Shown: in pieces, positions 11,510 through 21,895 of the stretch
Layout of the letters: each line of letters begins with the position of its first letter
Position numbering within the stretch: the first letter of the stretch is position 1
Assembly (NCBI GenBank): GCA_950295325.1
Contig: OX485807.1
Span: 34,688,440 to 34,752,439, forward strand
Source: Polytrichum commune
Lineage: Eukaryota > Streptophyta > Polytrichopsida > Polytrichales > Polytrichaceae
DNA length: 64,000 nt
Direction: 5' to 3'
Notes under the pieces: model-generated
Databases searched by the model: none
What the model saw: the letters and a program-made list of their open reading frames with translations, nothing else
Told to the model about the DNA's origin: nothing
Program-made: the position numbers and the translations under genes

Positions 11510-12754
11510 GTAAATAAATAAACTCCCAACGTTGGGCAATCCGATGTGAATTTGAGCCTGTTGGTCCTACCCTACTCAAGAATCCTTTTGGTGCAGGGTG
11601 GGGTAAACTGCGGCAGACATTAAGTCCCCCCATACGAACTATGGGGGGTGTCAGATCCGGGCGGGGGCAACCTCCTCGGAAATTTCTGAACCCGACCGAA
11701 AACTGCTGCCCGCCCCGCCCAACTTCGAAAAAAATATTGCTCTTGCATTCGTGAAGGCCGCTTGACTACAAATCCCATATTAAGTGCACTTCACCTTCAA
11801 GGTCTAAAATCCAATATATATGTGCACTTCCAATTAGTAAATAAGCAATTCATTGGGATTTCATTCCGGAAGTGAAACCATCAATGAAGCATGTAATTAA
11901 CTTGGAGGTCAAATAAAATTACAAAATCCTCATTAACATTGAGGTTATAATTTTTATGACTTACCATTTGAAATTGTCTTTGTCATTCTAAAGTGAAACC
12001 TAAATTTAGTGTGCTGATTTAGTATGTATATTTTACAATATTTTAGTAATGCCATCTACTTTCACAAGTATTCATACACATTCAAACCAATTAAGTCTAA
12101 TTTATTATGATTAATTCTAATTAAGCCCAAATAAATCAGAAAGTATGCTTACCAAATGAAGTAAGACACTTTCAAATAATTACATTAAATCACACGTAAT
12201 TATGAATTAATTAATTAATTCCAGTAATTACATTAATTGATTTGAGTGTGTATGAATACTTGTGAAAGTAGATGGCATTACTAAATTAATTGTAAAATAT
12301 ACATACTAAATCAACACACTAAATTTAGGTTTCACTTTAGAATGACAAAGACAATTTCAAATGGTAAGTCATAAAATTTTTAACCTCAATGTTAATGAGG
12401 ATTTTGTAATTTTATTTGACCTCCAAGTTAATTACATGCTTCATTGATGGTTTCACTTCTGGAATGATATCCCAATTAATTGTTATTTACTAGTGGGAAG
12501 TGCACATATATATTGGATTTTAGACCTTGAAGGTGAAGTGCACTTAATATGGGATTTGTAGTCAAGCGGCCTTCAAGAATGCAAGAGCAATATTTTTTTT
12601 GAAGTTGGGCGGGGCGGGCAGCAATTTTCGGTCGGGTTCAGAAATTTCCGAGGAGGATGCCCCCGCCCGGATCTGACACCCCCATAGTTCGTATGGGGGG
12701 ACTTAATGTCTGCCGTAAACTGCTTACCTTGCAGTGGGTGGCCTCTTGGCTTCC
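11510..12754 (-). mobile_element. 5'-truncated SINE S1 split by a MULE
   Basis: The two halves, 11510-11611 and 12715-12754, rejoin into one S1 body that aligns with 9780-9925. The tRNA-like head is missing. The whole is flanked by a direct repeat TACAATATG at 11501-11509 and 12755-12763, so the head was lost at insertion, as expected for incomplete target-primed reverse transcription. The interruption is the Mutator-type element at 11612-12714. Confidence 0.8.
11612..12714. mobile_element. Mutator-type foldback element, 1103 bp
   Basis: Two inverted arms of about 450 bp (roughly 11612-12070 and 12240-12714) surround a short AT-rich centre. Both ends begin GGCAGACATTAAGTCC. The element is flanked by a perfect 9-bp duplication GTAAACTGC at 11603-11611 and 12715-12723, the hallmark of Mutator-like elements. 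It sits inside a SINE S1 copy, and the intact SINE at 9780-10040 shows the unoccupied form of the site. No transposase is encoded. Transcribed, it would form a very long hairpin. Confidence 0.9.
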
Positions 12755-12892
12755 TACAATATGATATATAAAAGTAAAGGGACCCAAGAAATGCATGAAA
12801 TAGGATAGACGAAAGAGATCAATTTGGAACCACAAATTAACACAATAAGTCACAACAAATAAAAGATCAAACTAATGATCCTATTTGATGTA

Positions 12893-13126
12893 AGGCGGTA
12901 TGTGCAATTACATTGCCCCACGCTAATTTATCAATATCTCACACTGTTTTGAATAACAATTACCATGATAAAACCTTAATAATACTCTTTTATTGTGGTC
13001 TCTATATGAATGAATTAACAAACTTATACGTGTTTAATTTGTTATGATTTTTTAATCCAAAAATATTTGCATGGGTAAAGAGGCGTCAACCTATTTGCAG
13101 AGGCAACCTAATTGCACATATCAATG
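12893..13126. mobile_element. TA-flanked MITE family E, copy 1
   Basis: The right end, reverse-complemented, reads CATTGATATGTGCAATTAGG and the left end reads AGGCGGTATGTGCAATTA. Both are flanked by TA (12891-12892 and 13127-13128). Copies 2 and 3 lie at 52927-53127 and 63247-63497. TA target duplication points to the Tc1/mariner group. Non-coding. Confidence 0.75.
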
Positions 13127-13525
13127 TAAATGTAAAGCATAGGTGGATAAGCAATAGAGTTATATGTAAAGTTGCTCAAAGTGGGATGAAACCATGGGTT
13201 TGATCTTTCTTTGAGAAAACTCTATATTAAAAGTTTGTTAGCTTGTTGTGTTATTGGAGCCTGTTTTGAAGGTTGGGTGGAACTTTTGGGACCTCCTCTT
13301 TCCACCTCTCAAACTTTGAGAGAATTTTAGGGTCTAAATAGAGTATGCGCATGGGACTTGCTGTCCTAAATCTTGGATCGACCTACTCAAGGCTAGCTTG
13401 GCCCACCCATCCTAGTACAATCTAGAAAGCTTGTTTTTTGATTGCCCGACACCACTCTTTATGTATGTTGAATTTAAGCATGAAGAAAACTTGGATGACT
13501 TTGTGTTACATAATTCCCATAAACT

Positions 13526-13837
13526 ACACTAAATAGGATATTATGTGTTTGATTATATTTAATGTTGTTACCACCCTACCTAGCTCAACACTAATTTTCA
13601 AAATTTTGACAGTTAGTGTTAGAAGATATGCTAAAAGATACGCTGGAAGTCTCCTTCTATCATTTTTTTTTCATATCCTTACTACACACTAAATTCAAAC
13701 ATATAATTCCACATATTACCATAGTTGATGCTTAGTGTTTGAGTTTAAATTTAATATTACTTACTTTCATAGGGTTATTGATATTTAGTGTATGCGTTTG
13801 TATTTAGTGTATCAAACACTAAATATCCTATTTAGTG
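13526..13837. mobile_element. TA-flanked MITE (CACTAAATAGG ends), nested
   Basis: Ends are CACTAAATAGGATAT and, reverse-complemented, CACTAAATAGGATAT. It is flanked by TA at 13524-13525 and 13838-13839, and inserted in the left terminal repeat of family D. About 312 bp, non-coding. The terminal CACTA recalls CACTA transposons, but the 2-bp TA duplication fits Tc1/mariner better. Confidence 0.85.
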
Positions 13838-14028
13838 TAGTGTCTAGGGACGACTTTTGGCATAACTGGTTGTTTCCAAGTTCAACCGGTTACATTGTTG
13901 ATAGGTATCGGATTTCTTTATCAAATTGGGGTATACTCCATAGATTCCTCTAGAACGATTGCTAATTTTTGCAAAGTTTTGAACTTCAACTGGTTATTCC
14001 TCACACTCAATCGGTTCATTTGGAGCTA

Positions 14029-14338
14029 CACTAAATAGTCCTATTATTGTGGGCCACGATGATTTTCTAGAGCCCACACTAATTTCGAACCCATGCTAAA
14101 TTCATAGTAGAGAATTAGCATGGTCCACAATAATTTATTTCCTACGAAATTAAGGTGGGCGATTATTTTGTTTTGTGCTACTTTTGTCCTGCAGGTAATA
14201 TTCAACGTGTTGGTTGGAAAGTCTTCACGAAGACTCTGGGGAAGATCCAAAAATCTTAGACCCACACTAATTCCACCTTGACTAGAAAACTAGTGTGGCA
14301 CATGCTTTTTATCCCCACACTAATAAGACTATGTAGTG
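14029..14338. mobile_element. TA-flanked MITE family A, copy 1, nested
   Basis: The left end is CACTAAATAGTCCTATTA; the right end reverse-complemented is CACTACATAGTCTTATTA. It is flanked by TA at 14027-14028 and 14339-14340, and lies inside family D copy 3. The interior has repeated 'GTGGGCCAC' and 'CCCACACTAA' blocks. About 310 bp, non-coding. Confidence 0.85.
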
Positions 14339-14372
14339 TATCATCCGGTTCTCCTGGCTCATTGTCATAAAC

Positions 14373-15104
14373 CCATGGTTTCATCTGCTTTACTTCACAA
14401 ATGACTTTAATAGAGGTGAATAATACATACATAATTCAAACGCCGATTCAGACGCACATCACTTGTGAGGTGAGTACATTATCTTGAAATGTGGATAAAT
14501 AAGCGAACATATTGGGTGTTGGACATGCATATACTCTACTATAATCTCCCACTTAAGTACGCACTTTGAATTGGAGCCGTTGGTGCGCACTTATTCATAT
14601 CGGCAGTGTTCCAGCTTGGGCTAGTCGGAAAAACTAATTGTTTAATACCCGTCCACCTTACCCCTGGAGAATACATGTTAGGGTGCTCATGAAGTTGTTG
14701 CTTTTGTTTGATCCTCTTCCTATCGAGGCTTGATGTTGATGGACAAGCTTCGACACCCTCAAAAGAAGAACCACCTGTTGATGACAAAATCCAACCTATA
14801 GAGACATTTGCTGAATCTGAAAGTGCTACTGATTTCAAAGGTGAAAGGCTTTGAAGCTCTACACAACACTGTCCTCAACATCAACGACCAATTGCTTTGC
14901 TCTTTGCTCGGATGTTCAAACAGAAGCTAGTCAAATGTATGATAAATTGCGACGATTGTTTGAGACATTTTAGCAAAACGTTAACAAATTGACATTGAAT
15001 GTCAAGTGTAAGAAATTCATGCATTCGCGACAAATGCTTATGCGTGACATGTTCAAACAATAAAATATGAACCCTGATTTTTGTCAAAAAAATTGCACAC
15101 TTAA
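14373..15104. other. Intergenic, no gene seen
   Basis: A minus-strand frame at 14539-14838 has no recognisable domain. No gene supported. Confidence 0.4.
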
Positions 15105-15112
15105 CTGGGATG

Positions 15113-15317
15113 CTATGATCGGGGAGAACCGGCAGTTAGTTACAGATGAACCGGTTGAAGTTCAAGACTGCAGGAAAATTACCGATCATTTTAGAGGAAT
15201 TTGTAGAATATACCCCAATTTAATAAAGGAAACCCGAAGGATGTCAACATGTAACCGGTAGGACTTGCAAACACTAGGATCTCCACCGATTATGCCCAAA
15301 AATCTCCCCGATCGCTG
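15113..15317 (-). mobile_element. hAT-type MITE family D, copy 4
   Basis: 205 bp in reverse orientation to copies 1-3. Ends are CTATGATCGGGGAGAAC and (right, reverse-complemented) CAGCGATCGGGGAGATT. Flanks CTGGGATG (15105-15112) and CCGGGATG (15318-15325) match at 7 of 8 positions. This copy best defines the family boundaries. Confidence 0.85.
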
Positions 15318-15544
15318 CCGGGATGCGTACTTAAGCGGGAGATTACTGTATATACGATGACGTGGCAGTGTATATTTGATTGAATAGCAATCGCAGGATA
15401 TGGGGGTGGAAGCGATTAAAGAAGTAAGGGGACATGTCATCACGGGCGAATCGTGATGCTCGGAGTGACGTGCAATGCGAGCTCGTGCTTTTCTAAATCG
15501 GGCTCACTTGCACCTCCATGTGAACATTGCACTCTATCTCACCC

Positions 15545-15770
15545 GGGGCTCCGGGCGCACCGGCGGTTGGTTGCAGGTGAACCGGTGGAGTTTGAGAAAC
15601 AACCGGTTGAAGTTGGAGACTTCCGGAGAATTACCGATCGTTTTAGAGGAATCTATAGAAGAATATACCTCAAGTTCATATAACAAAACCGGAAGATGTC
15701 AACATGTGACCGGTTGGATTTGGAATCACATGGATGTTGACCGACTATATATGTCCAAAAACTTCATGGG
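15545..15770 (-). mobile_element. hAT-type MITE family D, copy 5 (diverged)
   Basis: Interior phrases shared with other D copies: AACCGGTTGAAGTT, AGAGGAAT, ATATACCTCAA, GATGTCAACATGTGACCGG. The ends are degraded, so the boundaries are approximate. Confidence 0.6.
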
Positions 15771-15843
15771 CACCGATATCGACGTTGCATGGAATTAAAA
15801 CACCTTTACATAATGCATTTTTTAACGAAGGAAATAATAATAA

Positions 15844-15874
<31 letters not shown>
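15844..15874. repeat. (AAG)n microsatellite
   Basis: About ten AAG units, producing artificial poly-Lys and poly-Arg frames around it. Confidence 0.9.
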
Positions 15875-16116
15875 GGTCATCTCATCACTTCACGTGCAAG
15901 GAAAAAGAGAAGGGAGAGGGGAGGGGGGGGGATTTGAGGAAGGTTTTTTGAGGTCCCATTATAGGGTTGGTCTGTTGCATCAAGGTTGTTTTTAAAGCTT
16001 TTTTAAACTTTAATTTACTTAAATTTTTTAACACATGTTGCATGCAATGTCATGTTCCACAAAGGTGACATGGTTTTGTTGGTTTTTTTTTTTTGGGGGG
16101 GGGGGGGGTAGAAGTA

Positions 16117-16180
16117 CACCAAATATGATATTTAGTGTCACCAATTTTAATTGTCTTGCTCAATACTAATTGTGAACTGC
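16117..16180 (+). mobile_element. MITE family B, left-end fragment
   Basis: After TA (16115-16116), the sequence matches the left end of family B (CACCAAATATGATATTTAG, then TGTCACCAATTTTAATTG and CTTGCTCAATACTAATTG). It loses similarity near 16180. A T12/G14 homopolymer junction lies just before it at about 16083-16108. Confidence 0.65.
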
Positions 16181-17497
16181 CGTTGTCAGCCCTAAACCCA
16201 CACCCTTGAGCGTCGTAATCCGGGCAAGGGTCTAGGGTTCACATGCACTCGATTAATGTAGCTAAAGCTTGGGCATTGAGCTCCAGTCACCCCAGTAGCA
16301 TAAACACAAAACACTCAACTTTTATTCAAATGGCACGGGTTCACAAGTATTTAGAAATACTTTCTTCCCTCAAATTCATCACCACCTACCATCATCCAAC
16401 AACATCAACACTACCCTTAAGCTCTTCCTACAACTATGCCCCCTCCCCTAACGCTAAACTATTGTTCTTATAGCATTAGGGCCCAGCCAATTATACTCTT
16501 GGCATGCATATGCTTAATACATTGAATCAATTCAAACTCAAATCACACAGCTAAGGCTCTGCCTAAGACTCTAACAACTACTATTCATCATAGCTATATT
16601 AATTGCAGTTCACCGACCCTTTGACCTTGATTGTTTTTACGTCCTAGCGATGCCAGAGGAGTTTTCCCCTGTTCCGGCAGTGGAACAATTTCTCACTTTC
16701 AATGGCTGCACTAATGTGGCCAACTTAATGCTCCCATGTTACAAAGATCCTCTACTCCCCGCACCCACACTGGCCACCCCTGTCCCGATCGATCCCAACA
16801 ACCCAACACGCTACCTGGTAGTATCACCGAATGATGAGCATTGAGGCAGCTCCTTTCCTTCCCACAGGTTCACCCTCATTCCAGCTCAGTGGCCATCTCA
16901 CCTCATCCCTGTGACCGCCTCTCGGCTGGTGCCATTAACTGTCTGATCGAACTTCCTGTAGTTGCAGCCCTTCCTGGGCCCCTCAGAGTGATTCATTTCC
17001 CGATGGAGAAGACTCAATTCCCACACAGGTGACCACCTTCACTACCAATTAAGTTTGAGTGTGGCATTTTGAGCCATCTGTCCACCACTTGGATCAACAT
17101 CGCCTCAGACCACTCGAATCCCAGCAATCCAGCAGCAGTTTCCCAACGAATTCTAACCTGTTACAATCCTTAAACCCAGAACCCCAACCGTGTGGTTCTG
17201 TCAATGCCGCCGGAACAGTGTGGTGTGAATTCCACCGAAGCCCACTCTTCAGAAAGCTTCCGATCTGCAAGCAGGGCGGCCAATTCCTCTACCCTTTGCA
17301 AGCCTGTGCTCACATTTACACTCGTTGTCCAACTGTAATGACTCGGCAACCCGAATCCCTCGACTGAGGAGAACATTTAGCTCAAAGCCTGCGACAGATT
17401 GGGAGTTGTGTGTGTTGTTGCTGAACATCCGGCAGTTCTTCCCAGACTCGACCCAACATAGTCCCAACCTTCCTCGGCATGTCTCCAGGTGGAATGT
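16181..17497. other. Unassigned GC-richer block
   Basis: Several overlapping frames on both strands (for example 17059-17367 plus, 17249-17563 minus) are moderately GC-rich and Cys-containing. I recognise no domain. The block continues at 18104-18420 on the far side of the hAT element at 17506, so the hAT element split it. It may be a decayed retroelement or a gene relic. Confidence 0.35.
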
Positions 17498-17505
17498 CCA
17501 GACAA

Positions 17506-18095
17506 CAGGGTTGTCTATTGTGTCGTGATGGAGGCTAATCTCAGCATAATGTCGTGCCGTCACGACACGTATCCGTCATGACATTATGCCGGATGTTGTC
17601 TTTATCCTAACGGACTTGAATTTTACCGAATTCTGTGTGTAATTACATTACCCCATTTTGGACACGTAGGATGTAAGATGTCCACGTGTGATGACATGTC
17701 AGCAAAGTAGAGGTAAAGTGGGGAAAAAATTACTAGCGCCCGTCCGCCCCCCCGTCCACCCCGTTCCCACCCCCGTCCACCCCCTTCCCACCCCCGTCCA
17801 CCCCCTTCCCCCCCCCCCCCTCCCCGTCCGCCCCACACCCTCCTTAGTCATATTTTACTACTTTGATTTTAACAGAATGATAAACATAATGGCAAAATGG
17901 TTTACCTGACGCTAGGCATATCCACGTCCACGTCGGCCTTTTCTGCCACATAAGACGCCACCTTGGCAAGAAGGTAAGTATTTTACCCACCCTACTAGTT
18001 TCCCCCTAGGTTGACCCTACGTGGACCCTATTGTGTCGTGACGGAGGGGTCCGTCACGACACGACACCGTCATGACGTCGGGATAGACAACCCTG
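17506..18095. mobile_element. hAT-like element, 590 bp, with C-rich minisatellite
   Basis: Both ends read CAGGGTTGTCTAT (right end reverse-complemented). Flanks CCAGACAA (17498-17505) and CCAGACAT (18096-18103) agree at 7 of 8 bases, consistent with a hAT 8-bp duplication. Subterminal repeats TGTCGTGACGG and its complement occur near both ends. The interior holds a C-rich minisatellite (about 17738-17836) with units like CCCCGTCCACCCCCTTCCCA. No transposase is encoded. Confidence 0.85.
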
Positions 18096-18103
18096 CCAGA
18101 CAT

Positions 18104-18660
18104 CAAACTGCGGCAAAACAACCATCCTCGTATTTCATCCCCTCGCCCCCCATCAGCCTACGAGTTGTAACCTGTCATCGAACTACGACCAACCCGCCAA
18201 CCAGCTCTCCAAGGCCTGTCTACAAGCATCCAAGAACTCAAGATTTTTCGATAGGGCTCCGCCCCTGTCGCGCTCTATCTCCTCCGCCTCCGTATGTATG
18301 TCCGAGTAATGAGAGAGCCTCCTGACTTCCAACCGCCTCCTTGTCCACTGCCCCGGATTTTCCTAGGGTGCAGTGGCCACCTACCTTATTCGGACAGTAT
18401 GTGCCCCCTTCTCGGCCATTTAACTTGATTTGCTTGACCTAAGTTCTTAATCCCCTTAAACTAACTAATTAACTTAAATCATCAATCAAATCCCCCTACA
18501 ACACTAACAACCCTCGACTAGCCTCTACGCTAAATTCCCATCCATACTTAAAACATCACTCTCTTTATCATTTTGAGTTTTTAAACACAACACAAAAGTC
18601 TAAGTTTAATGCTTGATGATATAAAGAACACATGGGAGCACGAGGTTGGGCTCACAGCCG
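18104..18660. other. Intergenic, GC-richer then AT-rich
   Basis: The first ~300 bases look like the continuation of the block interrupted at 17506. No gene recognised. Confidence 0.4.
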
Positions 18661-18935
18661 TATAGTGTCACCAACACTAAATGTTAACCCAACATTATTT
18701 GTCATTCCTTTTGATTTTTGTGGGGGATTATAGGTTTACAATGTTGCGATTGTTGTCACTTTCCGAGTGATTTTTTTCATCCAAGTTTCAATCATCCATG
18801 ACAATCTTTCATCACAACGAACGAACTCGTCCATCGTCCATGACAATAATTGTCCACTTATTCATAAGAAATGTCATCCGGAAAGTCACCATAGTGGCAT
18901 TAAATACCATATGACACGGAATATCAAATTTAGTG
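18661..18935 (+). mobile_element. MITE family B, 5'-truncated copy
   Basis: Shares TAGTGTCACCAACACTAAAT, TTAACCCAACATTATTTGTC and the right terminus ATTTAGTG followed by TA with the full copies in the receptor-kinase introns. The left end is missing. Confidence 0.75.
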
Positions 18936-19740
18936 TACCAGATTCAACGTTGAATCAAGCCTCCCCCATTATATGCTTCACTATGTTCCAGTCCAATTCT
19001 TTACATGTCCTTGGTCCCACATAGGGTAGATGTAGGAACATGCTCGGTAATGTTACGATCCGAGTGAGTTGATTTTGAGACTTTGCTTTTTAGTTTCGTG
19101 TGGTCCATGTGTGGCCATGTGCATAAGAAACAACGGAGGATTCATGGAGTTCAAATTTGTTGACTTACAAAATTTCAAAACAAGTATCACCTTGAATTCA
19201 AGTCAATCCTTTCTTTTGGGTGGACACCTATTTGAAAATGGATCACAACATGTGTTGATGATACATTGTGGTTTTCTACGATGCTCTTGACACCAACTAT
19301 GATGTAAATGTTCGACTCATGAAAGTTAATGAATTGTCGACAAATTTCATCTTATAATCACATATAGAAAGTCGATAATCACCCATCATTCAAATTCACA
19401 TGATATAGCAACAAACCCAACAAACCCTACTCTCCTCTCATTCATTTCACGCCAAAAATGAATCGTTGTTCTTGATGCATTATGCATCACACAATTTTTT
19501 CATTTTCGAATCACAATGCAACCAACTAAGAGTATACTTACTGAAAGCGCCTAGCAACTCACATGCTCCCAAGCATCTCCAATAAATTCAAAGTATTTAA
19601 CCTTAAATGGCCGTAAGAACCTCGTTGTCTTGCAAGTGTGGAGTGACTATCCTCATGCTCTCGTCAAATCATCCCCAATTGAGGGATAAATGAAACGTAC
19701 TTCTCAAGATGCCTTTTAGTATACAAAGCCTAGCCGCCTA
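18936..19740. other. Intergenic, no gene seen
   Basis: Small frames only; no recognisable domain. Confidence 0.4.
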
Positions 19741-20118
19741 GCTAAATATGACATTTAGTGTCATACGGTTTTAATGTCACTACGGTAAGTTTTCCAATGA
19801 CACTTCTTATGAACAAGTGAACAAATATTGTCATGGATGATGGATGAGTTCATCCATTGGCCAAAACCCCACCTTCCCTTGTCAGCAACTTGCGATGATA
19901 TAGTGTCATGGATGATTGACTTTGGATGAAAAAATTGCTCGGTAAGTGACGGCAATCACAAAACGGTAAACGTATAATCCCCCCAAAAAAATTTTAACAA
20001 GAAATGACGAATAATGTTGGGTTAACATTTAGTGTTGGTGACAATATACCACAATTTTCAATTAGTGTTGAGCGACAAGACTATTGGAATTGGTGAACAC
20101 TAAATACCGTAATTAGTG
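19741..20118 (-). mobile_element. MITE family B, full copy, reverse orientation
   Basis: 378 bp running opposite to the copies at 35461 and 36117. Left end GCTAAATATGACATTTAGTG; right end ACTAAATACCGTAATTAGTG. Interior shares GTTGGGTTAACATTTAGTG and the ATGGATGA/TCATCCATTGGCC block. Non-coding. Confidence 0.8.
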
Positions 20119-20214
20119 TGGATCTTTGTGGAGATGTGAAGAGGTGGATGAATGGCATGGATGTGGCCCACCGGACTTAGCTTATTTGGATGTTCAGACA
20201 ACATTCAGCCAGCC

Positions 20215-20782
20215 AGCAGTAGAACTTTGGAGAGTCCTTTGGTCAACGTCCTAGTGTTCTGAAGTCCAACCGGTTACATGTTGTGATTTTCCGGGTTTTT
20301 CTTTATTAATTTATGGAATAATCCATAGATGCCTTGGAAACGATGGGTAACTTTCCTTAAGTCTTGAACTTCAACCGGTTATTTCTCAAACTCCACTGGT
20401 TCATTTGCAACTAATTAAGATGTTTTTGTCTAATTAGTGTGGCCACACTAATTCCCAACTGCCCACATTGTTTTTATATGTAATTGAAGTGACCCATTGT
20501 AATTTTCATCGTGGAAAAAATTTGTGTGGGTTTTATCGTCTGCATGTTTGGATGGGAATTCAGATTTTGGTTCAACTGTATTTTGCATTTGTCCATTCAT
20601 TTGAATTGATGTCGGTGGATGAAGTGTTTGTGGGGTGATAATACGATTTTCTTCCACGATGATGTAAAGAAGGGCAAGTACTATAAAAGTAATGTGGGCC
20701 ACACTAATTTCCAACCCCTATGAGTTCCCAAACCACACTAACTAGACAAAATAGTGTAGCGGCCGGTTCTCCCCATTCATTG
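20215..20782 (+). mobile_element. hAT-type MITE family D, copy 6, with nested MITE
   Basis: The family D body at about 20215-20413 and 20757-20782 is interrupted by a TA-flanked MITE (20414-20756). The interruption is at the same internal TA as in copy 3. The left end is diverged (CAGTAGAACTTTGGAGAG), so the start is approximate. Confidence 0.75.
20414..20756. mobile_element. TA-flanked MITE family A, variant copy, nested
   Basis: The right end reverse-complemented is CACTATTTTGTCTAGTTAG; the left end is the diverged ATTAAGATGTTTTTGTCTAA. It is flanked by TA at 20412-20413 and 20757-20758. Inner GTGTGGCCACACTAATT blocks are as in family A. Non-coding. Confidence 0.75.
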
Positions 20783-20801
20783 GAACCGACTACTACATTG
20801 T

Positions 20802-21895
20802 TTGAGCCATCTAGTAAAAGGCTTTAGTGCTTCCCTACTCTCACAGATGGCACCGAGATTTGGGGAGGCAACTTTGAAAAACTTTCATTGGAAAGTCTTT
20901 GAGAAGGGCATGAAGATGCATACGACGTCTCATGTCAAAAGTGCGTTCTTCAACTACCTATCATATCTTACTGGCCGAATTCGGAGAACTTCTCATGGAA
21001 TTATGCGCTCTCAAGCTTACTATGGGCTTTCAACAACGGCTTGTCCACCTATTTCCCTCTTGGCTAGTCAATAAAGCTACCTCACTACCCCAACACTTGG
21101 CCGAACAAGGATTTAACACTTGGTACAAATTGACAACCATGTGGAAGACATCGTGAGGGTTTATCTCACTAGGAAACCCATGACCACCCAGTCACATAAA
21201 AAAACAACAAATGTTGATATCAAGAAGGCTTTTCTTGCTAAAGAGTGGAACTCTATCCATCTCTATGGGGAAAAAACTAGATTATCTCCACCTCAAGGAT
21301 TTTATTTAAATATGAATGCGAATTGTACTTGAAGCAACCGTTGACTCCACCACAACGCGAAATCATTGTTGCCTACCGCACCTTGAACCATAGACTTGCC
21401 ATCAAAACTGGACGATGGATGAGTATCCTTGTCTCTAGGGGTACTAGACTAGGCCACTCTTGCTCCTATAATGCAGTTGAAAACGAGGCACATTCCGTGT
21501 TCCCCAATAGAGATAAGTTTCCGTCACTATTTGAGAAAGTAGTTATAGGGAGCCTCAAGTCTTTCTTTCAATTAGACCAACAAGTTAACATTAGCCTCCA
21601 TCTCACTGAGGCTACCAATGATCGAGGAGAACCGACACTTAATTACAGACGAACCCGTTGAGTTTGAGAAAAAACTGGTTGAAGTTCAAGACTTCAGGAG
21701 AATTATCGATCACTTTAGAAGAATTTATGGAATATACCTCAAATTAATATAAAAAAACCGAAGGATGTGAACATGTAACTGGCTGGACTTGCAAACACCG
21801 GGATCTCAACCGATTATGCCCTAAAATCTCCCCAATCACTGGAGACTATCACACTCTGCCACTCTAAAAAATGAATTGAATTGAAACCATCATGA
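20802..21895 (+). pseudogene. LINE ORF2 C-terminal fragment, frameshifted
   Basis: Successive frames form the C-terminal region of a non-LTR retrotransposon polyprotein. About 20932-21156 gives LKLTMGFQQRLVHL...LAEQGFNTWYK; about 21120-21300 gives NVDIKKAFLAKEWNS; 21323-21615 gives LAIKTGRWMS, a zinc-knuckle-like CSYNAVENEAH and FPSLFEKVVIGSLKSFFQLD. Plant LINEs have such a Cys/His segment after the RNase H region; the recognition is from memory of family layout. At least two frameshifts and no reverse transcriptase remain. A family D MITE at 21616-21841 interrupts the last residues, after which ...TLCHSKK and a stop follow. Confidence 0.7.
21616..21841 (-). mobile_element. hAT-type MITE family D, copy 7, inside LINE relic
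   Basis: 226 bp. Ends are CAATGATCGAGGAGAACC and (right, reverse-complemented) CAGTGATTGGGGAGATTT. Flanks GAGGCTAC (21608-21615) and GAGACTAT (21842-21849) match at 6 of 8. It interrupts the reading frame of the LINE relic. Confidence 0.85.

Larger units (their letters stand above)
13524..14364 (+). mobile_element. hAT-type MITE family D, copy 3, with two nested MITEs
   Basis: The family D body is at 13838-14028 and 14339-14364, with its first two bases (TA) at 13524-13525. It is flanked by CCATAAAC (13516-13523) and TCATAAAC (14365-14372), 7 of 8 matching. Two TA-flanked MITEs are nested in it: one in its left terminal repeat and one near its right end. The empty target is visible in repeat G near 37950. 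Confidence 0.85.
13346..14392 (+). repeat. Dispersed repeat G, interrupted by family D MITE
   Basis: 13346-13523 plus 14365-14392 match 37768-37985 (shared GCGCATGGGAC, GCAAGGCTAGCTTGGCCCA-like, CATAAAC and GGTTTCATCTG-like blocks). At 37768 the sequence runs uninterrupted through the point where family D is inserted here. The nature of repeat G is unknown. Confidence 0.7.

Noticed and set aside
13526-13837. CACTA-superfamily assignment for the CACTAAATAG-ended MITEs
   Set aside because: CACTA elements duplicate 3 bp. Here only TA is shared on both sides at several copies, so a Tc1/mariner-like origin fits better, although the CACTA end is noted.
15789-15995. Arg/Lys-rich small frames
   Set aside because: Produced by the (AAG)n microsatellite.
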